Assembly (NCBI GenBank): GCA_003427395.1
Contig: BFEA01000166.1
Location: 1,111,787 to 1,152,365, forward strand
Source of the DNA: Chara braunii
Lineage: Eukaryota; Streptophyta; Charophyceae; Charales; Characeae
Length of the DNA: 40,579 nucleotides
Reading direction: 5' to 3'
In this document: positions 10,633 through 19,348 of the stretch, piece by piece
How the letters are laid out: each line of letters starts with the position of its first letter
Numbering within the stretch: the first letter of the stretch is position 1
Program-made: the position numbers and the translations under genes
Notes under the pieces: generated by a model
The model's database searches: none
Told to the model about the DNA's origin: nothing
What the model saw: only the letters and a program-made list of their open reading frames with translations

Positions 10633-10825
10633 CAAAGTGGAATTGTTTTCATGTTCACTTTTTATTTTAATTGTAAAATGACACAAAGAACTGAGGGAAA
10701 AATAAGCAAACAACGAGAAAACAATGGTTATACATGAAAGTTGTTGAAGGAAATTAAACACAAATTTTCACCTCGAATGTTCACACGTACACAAGTCGCA
10801 AACATGTCATTCAAGGATTGACTAT

Positions 10826-11010
10826 CCACTCTGTAAACGTGTCACTCAGTAAAATACGCCAACCTCATCAAAAACTGATGAGAAGTCTAGGAAATGTCAT
10901 TATACATTGTTGGCAATCCACTCTGTAAACATGTCACTCAGTAAAACACGCCAACCTCATCAAAAACTGATGAGAAGTCTTAGACTAGGAAATGTCATTA
11001 TACATTGTGA
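10826..11010. repeat. Subterminal 92-bp tandem duplication with hairpin
   Basis: Two copies with period 92 (starting 10826 and 10918). Each has a perfect hairpin CTCATCA-AAAAC-TGATGAG (10864-10882 and 10956-10974) and an AAACATGTCA/AAACGTGTCA word that recurs four times in the first 450 bases of the element. Subterminal words repeated like this are often transposase binding sites; that role is inference. Confidence 0.7.
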
Positions 11011-11121
11011 ACATATTTTCAAAATTGCCTACAATACACATTTTCACCCGGAATGTTCACACTAAGTAAACATGTCAAGCTCATTTTTCCAAACCTAGAA
11101 CCTGAATTCTCATTGACTTTC

Positions 11122-11934
11122 CTATCTAACCATGGACAAAATGTCAAATGTTATTCTAAGTCTTGTATCAGGAATACTATCTTGTGAGAAACCGAACGGA
11201 GGGAAGTGACCTTTTGAAAGCAAAGATGCAAATCCTAACATAAAAACACCACAATTAAAAGAATCCTCTTGAGCAGGAATCCCATCTACTGATGTATCAA
11301 AGTAAGATGTAGGCTCCTCCACATGATATTTTTTCCGAAGATTTTGTCGTTGAAACTCCGCTTTGAAAAAACCTGCCAAAACTTCGAGGGCTGGACCGTA
11401 GTCAACACGATGGAGAGAGTCTACGAGACAGAATTTACACGCAGAGTGATCTATACTGACATAAGCTAAGACCCAATGATTTTCGAAATGGAGAGGGATA
11501 ATTACCAAATCAAAATTGAAAAGATTTATGTCCTTCACCCATGTCGTCCCTTCGGAGTATGCGATTTCAGCGGACTGAGCTTTTGACAATCTGGGAAAGA
11601 AAAAAGAATTTAGAATATGCACAGATGGAATGCTACAAAAACTTTCATCTTTTGTCACTTCTGCACATGTCGAATCCACCTTCTTGATGTAGTCATTGGT
11701 GATATGAACGGCTAGCAGGTACAAATTGACGACTTCATCATTTAACCATTCTCCATCTTTGGCGGCGAGCATGACGTCTTTCTTTTCCACCTTCCACCTT
11801 CCACCTCCCCTTGTAATCGACAATGCCGTATTCTTCATTCTCTTCAGTGCTGCCGGTAACCATTTCAAGATACTCCTTTTCTTCTACAGTAAGGCGTACT
11901 GTTGCTAAAGGAATATGGAACGAAGGGTCATGCA
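11122..11934 (-). pseudogene. Ulp1-type cysteine protease, C-terminal exon of transposon gene
   Basis: A SUMO-protease-like (C48 family) catalytic domain. Numbered from the TTG at 11868: GEWLNDEVVNLYL at 39-51, His131 in 'ENHWVLAY', Asp150 in 'LVDSL', Gln200 and Cys206 in 'AQEDSFNCGVFML'. The full His-Asp-Gln-Cys catalytic set is therefore intact. Such proteases cleave SUMO-like peptide bonds; in transposons they may process the element's own polyprotein. A splice acceptor 'TTTGTATGCAG' on the minus strand puts the exon start at 11934. The frame between exon start and domain is broken by three tandem TTCCACC units (11785-11805, plus strand); two units instead of three would leave it open. It is most likely the last exon of a gene starting near 16265. 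Confidence 0.8.
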
Positions 11935-12017
11935 CTGCATACAAACACACAAATAAACAACAATAGAGCGACTAAGACTTCACACAAAAATAAGTGATAG
12001 ACTACATAGATATGAGC

Positions 12018-12310
12018 TCATGTTGTTGGTTGTCTATCTGTTCCGTCATTAGTGCTGCTATCCATAACAGATAAACTGCAACCCACGCGATGCAATTCCT
12101 TCCCTTCTGTGAGGCTTATTCCAACAGCTTTAAACATCCTTAAGGCAGTTGGCTTCACAGATGGAAATGTCATGGGTGTACGACTTCTTCTCTCATTTTT
12201 TGGCAATAATGGCAAAGTTGACAAAGCTTGCAAGCCACGACGAATGATATTCTTCTCTCTCTTCCTTTGCGAATGTACATGTGTCGTTTTCCACAGTTCT
12301 TTTCGTCGCC
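12018..12310 (-). CDS. Probable internal exon of the Ulp1 gene
   Basis: A minus-strand open frame follows a good acceptor ('TTTGTCAATCATGCAG', exon start 12310). It encodes a basic Lys/Arg-rich stretch ('RRKELWKTTHVHSQRKREK') with no domain I recognise. The donor is not clear, so the 3' edge is approximate. Position between the protease exon and the upstream linker exon is the main support. Confidence 0.35.
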
Positions 12311-12585
12311 CTGCATGATTGACAAAATAAAACATAACGAGTTACAAGTCCGACTTTCCGTTGTTGAAACTGACTCATGAATACCAATACAAAATATATG
12401 GCAATTGCACTAAGTCGTCATACGAAACAATTGCAGTATTCTCTTCAGAAAACGCACAGTTTCAAAGCTAGGTAAATAAACAATACATCTGAGGGATCGA
12501 TACAATGGGAAATGAGTGCATGTGATGTACCCACTAATCCGCATATAGTATTAGATATTGCTCCTAAGATAAGAAAGTGCTCACC

Positions 12586-13853
12586 TCGATGACTAACTCT
12601 CAGTTTTTNTTCAACACGACCTTNTGTCACACCTTNCATATGCAATGGCGCAATAGGAGATTCCTCGATAGCTATCATGAGGTTAGCAGACTGTGGTGTT
12701 TGAGGTTGTTCAAGCGTTTGTTGAGGTTGTACAAGTACAGCCTGCTCCGGTGTACTTAGTACTATATGTCCTTCATCCTCTTCGATGTCCTATACATGGA
12801 GAGTTTCTTCCTTCTTGACGCCCTCAAAAGTGTCATGGAAAGTGCCTCTTACTTCGGCCTTCATCGTTGACGACGGCATCTGCAATTCCGTGAGTGTACC
12901 AGTAATATCCACTTCCATCGCGACACTGTCGCCCACTAGTATTGTAGTCGCCCAAACTTGGTCAGCTGTACTCACGCCCTCGCAACTCACACCGCCTTTT
13001 CGTCCTGAAGTTTTGGCACTCACACCGGCAATCGATCCCCGTTGTTGTGTCGGGTTGGACTCAACCACGAGTTTCTCCGCTCGGTCAAGCTGGGAGCGCT
13101 CCAATAGTGGACCCCTGTCGTGTTCGGCTCGACCGTGTGACCCTTCGACAGGTGAAACAACGTCGATTGGTCTCAAAGCCTTGCCACTCGTACCGGCGAT
13201 TGATCCCGTTCCCACTGTCGGGTTCGACTCGACAGTGACCGCTGGACGAGTGTCGTGTTCGACATGACCACGTAACTCTTTGACAGGTGAAGCACCGCCG
13301 ATAGTTGTACTGCCCCCCTGTGGTCCCGAAGCCTTGCCAGTCGCACCGGCCATTGTTTCCAATCGAGGTCCCGAAGCCTTGCCAGTCGCACCATCGATCG
13401 TTTTCGATCCCACTGTCGAGTTCGACTCGACCGTATGACTCTTCGCTCGGTCAAGCCGGGAACGCTCCAATGTGAGGCCACTGTCGTGTTCGACTCGACC
13501 GTGGGACCCTTCGACAGTTGAACCACCACTCGATCCTGATCCCTTGCGCTCTGTTTCTTGAGGCCCCTGAGACCCTTCGACAGTTGAACCACCGCCGCTT
13601 GGTCCTGTAGGTTTGCCATGCTCACCGCCGCTTGGTCCGGCAGTGTGAGAAGCTTTATTTAGCCTTGGAGCCAGTACGACACTTCCCGTGAGAATGTCTC
13701 TCAACAGCTGCAGCCTTTCACGCCTCCCCAACGTAGACATAGCCTTCCGTGATCTGACATCCGGATCGCGCACAGCCACGAGGTAACCAGGTCCTCTAGT
13801 ACCCTGAATCCAGTGCACTGGAACCCTGACACCTCCTATCTTTTTCTCCGCAG
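12586..13853 (-). pseudogene. Linker exon with degenerate protein repeats
   Basis: The minus-strand frame runs from a possible acceptor (TTCTCTAG, before 13853) to a donor 'GAG|GTGAGC' near 12585, interrupted by a TAG at 12790-12792. It has three degenerate repeats of about 50-60 residues containing 'VE(G/K)..G.VEHD', 'ERS(R/Q)LDRA', 'VESN(P/S)T' and 'GATGKASGP'-like pieces. VEHD is encoded by GTCGAACACGAC, the same palindrome that forms the satellite at 16400-18040. This suggests that satellite DNA was captured into the reading frame, or the reverse. It is low-complexity and probably an unstructured linker before the protease. Four single N bases lie in the 3' part. Confidence 0.55.
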
Positions 13854-16265
13854 CTAGAGAATTGTTAAGAAAACAGTAACCAAATGATCACTCCCGGTCG
13901 CGCGCAGAGCCATCGCCTCAAACTCTCTGTAATCCTTATTTTTGACGCCAGCAGCAGATCCGCCTATAGCTTCTGGACGACCGGCTGCTTGCCACAACTT
14001 TCGTATGTTCTTAATGATAGCAATCTGGTGCGGAGGAATATTCCATTTGTCCTTCGCATTTTGGAAAGTGCTCAAGGTGCAATAATTTTTCATGCTCCTA
14101 TCCGGATAGTAAACAGGCCTTGCAATCCAGCAATCCAAACGGAGCTCACGGGCGATGTCAGGGCGTTCTTGAGAACATTTCCTCGCCGCTGCAACATTGC
14201 GTTGACCACTGAGAGAGTACCAGTAGTACTTGCGCACGGATTGGAGATCGAATTCGCAGGGCGTCACTCTTCTCGCCCTCACATTCGTACAGGAAGCGTC
14301 AGTATGCATTGTATCATGTGGCCCAATCAACAGAAGGACAGACTTCTCGTACAATGCATATACATTCACCCCGGCTGCCCCGGTCGTTCTCTCTCTGATA
14401 GCTGCCTCACTCGGCTCAACCATTGTTTTGTAAAGGTTATCAATAAGCTCCCGATCGAGGAAGCGTTGATTATATCTGAATTCCTCATCAGGGATATCCA
14501 GAATTTTGTCCAACTTGACATAAATGAACTGCATTTCCGGCCTCTGGTTACCATTCTCGTCGAACTCAAGGAAGAAGCCTTTGCTCAGATGACCAGAAGA
14601 ATTAGAATTCTCATGCGGCAGAATCTGCAAACCGGGCGGTCTGGTGACTGTCTTGCCCACAGCGTCTTCATTCGACTGTGGCTGGTCCGGTGGAAAAACG
14701 GAAGTTTTTTCCATCACACCTCCCTTCGTTGCTTTTTTCCTAGGCTGCCGTTTTTTCTTCATGGCCTCCTCAGCCTCCCGCGTACGTTGGACGACCTCCT
14801 CAACTGCCAGCATTTTCAACTTGCGTTTGCCCTCCTCTTGCTTGGCTACCCTCCCCTGCTTGGTTTTCTTACTGTCCATAGCACTTCTCCTCTCTTGCCT
14901 CATCTTCCTTTTCTTCTCAACTAGTCGTACTGCATCGTCATGCGCCGGCTCGACCCCAACTTCGCGGTGCATTTCCCCGCGCCCTGGATCCGCTTCCCAA
15001 TGCCCATGACCCGGCGCGAGCAGCTGCGTTCGTTTGGAACCCCGATGCACATCTGCATACCTTCCCTCGCCGGTCATTTCCTCTTCTTGCCCTTTGTCCT
15101 CATACTCAACCCCTAGACGACCCTCCAACTCGCCCGACCCACCCCTCTCGCTGATTGTTTGTTCACTCTCTACTTCCTCTTTTTCGCCACCCTCCTCACA
15201 TTCTTCGCGTTCTTCATCGCGCTCCCATTCTTCTTTGTTGTTCTCCTCGTCGTCATCTCCAAAATAATGGGACCCAGCAGGAATGGCCAACTCATAGCGC
15301 GGCGGGCGGACCAAGGAAACGGGTTCCTTGGTTGATGTTGGTCTACGCTTCACAGGGGCTGACGGCACGATTTGGCCGTGACACAGACCTTTCTCCCCGA
15401 TCTGCCCTGATTTCGGAACTCGTGTTGCAGCAACCATAGTCCGAATTGATGGCGGAGGGCGGGCACCTATAATGATCGGTTTCGACGACGGACCCGCCTC
15501 CAAAGACGACGAAAGCACGCTTTTCGGTTCAGATATGCGGTCGGAAGCATGCACCACCGGCTCATGCCCTACGACCACATGTCTGTCGAAGAATGCGAAA
15601 ACCGATCAAAGGTCCGGCAACGTCAATTTCTCCGTCCCAGGCGGATTGAAAATGTCATAAAGCCTTTTGCCGTACCCAGCGTGTTTGGCCCAACGAAGAG
15701 CAACACGTTTGACATTCGCAATCCGCTTACCTCTAGCGTTAACGACCATCGTCAACTCCAACATGGCGAACTGTGAATTTCCTCCACTCCACTTCACCAC
15801 ACCGCCAATCGGAACAATGTTATCTTTGATCACCACGTACAAAACCAGCCCACCCGAGGGTTCCCCTATTCCACCCACCCAGTCCAACATCCAGCACTTG
15901 TCTTTGTGGTCGACGAGAGGCACCTCGTCTCCCACACCTGCAGCGGACGTGTCACCAGACCTTTTACGCCTCGGCACAACGTCCATCGCAGATTTCCCCT
16001 GCCGACCAGTAGCCTCCTTTTCTCGACCCGCAGCCCCACCACTCAACAGCGCAGCCGAATCCGGTCCCGAACCTCGAACATGGGCGGAAGGAGTGCCCGT
16101 AGAAGGTGCATCCCGCAGCACCGGGGTTCGGTGGCCCTTAGACCCCGATGTGTCGCCAGCCCCCACGCCAGCCGTCGGTGTCCCCTTCGGTTTTTTCGGA
16201 GACTGCTCCACGCTCCCGGAACCAGCACTAGTACATCGTTTGCTTGGCTTCCCCTCGGGATCCAT
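13854..16265 (-). pseudogene. N-terminal part of the Ulp1 gene; possible ParB-like domain
   Basis: An ATG at 16263-16265 opens a frame that continues without shift to 13854 except for one TGA at 15606-15608. First part: Pro/Ser/Gly-rich and basic, then a short ordered-looking segment ('CWMLDWVGGIGEPSGGLVL', 'FAMLELTMVVNARGKR'). Middle: acidic and Lys/Arg-rich linker. Last ~200 residues: 'FLDRELIDNLYKTM', then near 14150-14210 'YSLSGQRNVAAARKC', then 'CWIARPVYY' and 'ALRAT'. The G-x-R/H-x3-A box after a 'Ld..li..L...M' helix resembles the ParB/sulfiredoxin fold, a nucleotide-hydrolysing or DNA-binding domain. This is a motif-level guess; no search was possible. The frame ends 35 bases before the next open frame, so an intron or indel lies near 13850. 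Confidence 0.5.
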
Positions 16266-16399
16266 GCCGAGCAGCTAGTCGCAACTGAAGAAAACGCACA
16301 AGCGAGAAAGCAGTCATTGCTTTGCCAACGTGCAAGCACCACAGCACTTGAGAACAAGAGTAGATAGGAACGCAGAGCAACTGAAGCGGGCCGCAGCCC
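16266..16399. promoter_or_regulatory. Upstream region of the leftward gene
   Basis: Short non-repetitive stretch between the ATG at 16265 and the palindromic repeat zone. It presumably holds the leftward promoter; no clear TATA box was seen. Confidence 0.3.
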
Positions 16400-17170
16400 G
16401 CCAGCTCGTCGTCGTTTCACTGTCGTGTCGAACTCGACTGCCGTGCCACGACGTCCTCCAGTACTGTCGAATCCGACACGAGAGCGACATTGCGGTGTCG
16501 TCGTGTCACTGTCGTGTCGAACCCGACGGCACTGCGTGGGCTGACCAACCGCCGTGTTGGACACGACAGCTACACTGTTGTCTGTCGTGCGACAGTCGAC
16601 CAAGCGGCCCTTGATGCACCGTTTGGTCGACAGATAACAGTGTCCATGTCGTGTTCGACACGATGGTCGCCAAACGGTGCCTGTAGGGAAGCTGACCGTC
16701 GTGTTCGACACGATAGCGACACTGTCGTCTGCCGTTCGACAGTCGACCAAGTGCCCCTTCGGGCACCGTCTCGAATCCGACACGAGAGCGACATTGGGGT
16801 GTCGTCGTGTCACTGTCGTGTCGAACCCGACGGCACTACGCGGGTTGACCAACCGTCGTGTCGTACACGACAGCTACACTGTTGTCTGCCGTGCGACAGT
16901 CGACCAATCGGCCCTTCATGCACCGTCTGGTCGCCAGATAACAGTGTCCATGTCGTGTTCGACACGATGGTCGCCAAACGGTGCTTGTAGTGGAGCTGAC
17001 CGTCGTGTTCGACACGACAGCGACAGTGTCGTCCGCCGTTCGACAGTCGACCAAGGGGCACCGTCTGGCGACCATGGTGTCGAACACGACAGCGACACTG
17101 GGATGTGTTGTGCGACATTTGCCGGGTTCGACACAATGCTCGGCGGACGGTGCCTGAAGGGGCACTTGAT
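16400..17170. repeat. ~304-bp tandem repeats made of CG-rich palindromes
   Basis: Two long units start at 16471 and 16775 (offset 304). Each contains several imperfect palindromes around TCGTGT-TCG-ACACGA and the word GTTCGACAGTCGACCAAG or GTGCGACAGTCGACCAA. Open frames on both strands here are simply the result of the repeat lacking stops. Confidence 0.85.
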
Positions 17171-17446
17171 CAGGAGAACACAAGACAACAGATCGCAGGC
17201 ACTGGTTAATACGGAGAAACATTGACTGCAGAATGTTTGTCCATGCAAAACATCAGAACAATGAGTTTTTGTTTCCCGAAAGGAAACATAACATGAGAAC
17301 AACAATCAAACACTCGGCCGACAGCGATGTTTCAGTGTCCAAAGCCGACCAAAAACACGTCATCATTCCCGGGTTTCAATGAATCGGAAAACAATATGAG
17401 GACAACAACGTCAAACGTGTGTACTTTTGGCCACTGAACACATGAC

Positions 17447-17563
17447 GAGAACAACTAGCAGATACCGCATATTGTTATCGAATAACACATTGAGAACAAC
17501 AATCGAGAACAACTAGCAGATACTGCGTATTGTTATCGAAATAACACATTGAGAACAACAATC
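17447..17563. repeat. 58-bp tandem duplication
   Basis: Two copies starting at 17447 and 17505, each beginning GAGAACAACTAGCAGATAC and ending in TTGAGAACAACAATC. Confidence 0.85.
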
Positions 17564-17597
17564 ACAATGCGAGTTCCACAAGGCTGTTTATTGACTA

Positions 17598-18035
17598 CAT
17601 CGTGTTGAATACGATTGTTGTCGTGTCCGACAAGCTGGTCATCGTGTTGAACACGACGGTCGTCGTGTCGAACACGATTGTCGTCGTGTCAGACACGGTC
17701 ATCGTCGTGTCGAACATCATGGTCGTCGTGTCGAACACGATCCTTGTCGTGTCGAACACGCTGGTTGTCGTGTCGAACACGATCGTCGTCGGGTCGAACA
17801 CAATCGCCATCGTGTCGAACACGGCCGTCATCGTGTCGCACACGACCGCCATCGTATCGAGCACGGCCGTCTTCTTGTCCGACATGCTCGTCGACGACGG
17901 TCGTCGTGTCCGGCACGATGGTCGTCGGGTCTGACACAGTGGCCGTCATGTTGAGCACGCTGGTCGTCGTGTCCGCCACAGTCAAACGTGGTCTTGGTCG
18001 TGTCGAACGGCATCACGGTCGTGTCGAACACCCTG
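17598..18035. repeat. 21-bp satellite, roughly 20 units, palindromic core
   Basis: Consensus about GTCGTGTCGAACACGATNGTC. The centre TCGTGT-CGA-ACACGA is a near-perfect 15-bp inverted repeat with CpG at many positions. Unit length is a multiple of three, so all six frames stay open; the long frames here encode VVSNTIV-type repeats and are not believed to be genes. The array lies between two divergent genes of the transposon. Confidence 0.9.
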
Positions 18036-18329
18036 CTCTTTTTCGCCTCGACCCCCACCTATGTTTCGACTTGCGCAGAGTTTAGTGCGAGTTGCGCCAG
18101 CAAAACACAGTGCACGGGTGATTGCCTTTTGTCTCTTGTAGCACTGACTGCATGTTGCGAGATTGCGCCACGACCCCCACCTTGTAATATACAATGGAGC
18201 TACTGTCGTGTTGGGCGCGACATTGGCGTCGCCGCAGTCGTTTGCCTTCTCAGCCTGGCTATCTAGAAACACGTCGTGCGCCGTATAAAGAACTCTGAGT
18301 GAATTTTGCTTCGAATCCTCGGAGTCTAG

Positions 18330-18790
18330 TACCCGAGAATCAAGACGGGGGACCCTTCCGTGTTGGGCGAGGCGGTCGCGTTGCCACGATGGTTTTCCTG
18401 CTCACTCGTGGCAGTTTTCCTGCCCGCTCTGCGTGGGTGGTGAGTGCCACGCGTGCCGGAAATCAAGATGGGGGACTTTCCGTGTTGGGNNNNNNNNNNN
18501 NNNNNNNNNNNNNNNNNNNNNNNNNNNNNNNNNNNNNNNNNNNNNNNNNNNNNNNNNNNNNNNNNNNNNNNNNNNNNNNNNNNNNNNNNNNNNNNNNNNN
18601 NNNNNNNNNNNNNNNNNNNNNNNNNNNNNNNNNNNNNNNNNNNNNNNNNNNNNNNNNNNNNNNNNNNNNNNNNNGGCGGTCGCTTCGCCACGATGGTACA
18701 GTCGCGTTGCGACGATGGTATTCCTGCTCACTCGTGGCAGTTTTCCTGCCCGCTCTGCGTGGGTGGTGATTACCATGCTTACCACAAGTG
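18330..18790. repeat. ~122-bp tandem repeat containing the assembly gap
   Basis: The block from 'GAATCAAGACGGGGGAC' (about 18337) to the gap recurs with a period near 122 (18459), and the right side of the gap repeats the 'CTGCTCACTCGTGGCAG' part at about 18726. The number of units is unknown because of the gap. Confidence 0.75.
18490..18674. other. Assembly gap (185 N)
   Basis: Run of N from 18490 to 18674 inside the 122-bp tandem repeat, so its real length may differ. Confidence 0.99.
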
Positions 18791-19348
18791 TCCAGTCGAT
18801 GTAGTTACTGGATTAATATAGAATCTTTCCTATCAATGCCCTCGTGCCAAGCTGTGTGCTACGCGCCAGAATCTTCACCGTTCCGCTGTTGGTGCCCGCT
18901 GGGTTTTGCGCGCTGTGGTCTATGCCTTTCAAAAGCTGGTGCCCGACGTGACATGTGCTGCGTTTCCTGTTGCGCGTCAAGAACTCCGCCTTTTCAATGT
19001 TGTTGCACGCTGTGTTTCCGGTTGCTGGTGCCCCGAATCGACATGTGCTACGCTTCCCACTGTCGATCGATCTCCGACTTGGACAGACTCTTTCGCGTGT
19101 ATTGCGCCTTTGCCACGGATTGGGCCTGATGACAGGATTGCTGCCCAGATTCCACGGTCGTGTGTTATCCTCTCTCGGATGTTTCCTGTTCCCCTCCGTC
19201 CAGTGTAGGGCTGTGTTTCTCAGGGTCATTTGTAGGGTTGTGTTTCTCGCTGTTGTGTAGGAATGGTTGTCTGCTCCATTTCATTGACCTCTGATTTTCC
19301 CCTTTTGACAGTGGTCCGCTGTTTTATTGTCGCAGACATGTCTCGTGC
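18791..19348. promoter_or_regulatory. Upstream region of the putative transposase gene
   Basis: No supported coding sequence. It contains repeated 'GTGTTTC' and 'GACATGTGCT' words (for example near 18949 and 19041). The promoter and 5' UTR of the rightward gene should be here; no clear TATA box was recognised. Confidence 0.3.

Noticed and set aside
17595-18272. Several overlapping ORFs on both strands (VVSNTIV or VFDTTT repeats)
   Set aside because: A 21-bp repeat without stop codons opens all frames; no non-repeat content or start context supports a gene.
18299-18821. ORFs spanning the N run
   Set aside because: More than half of each is undetermined sequence inside a tandem repeat.
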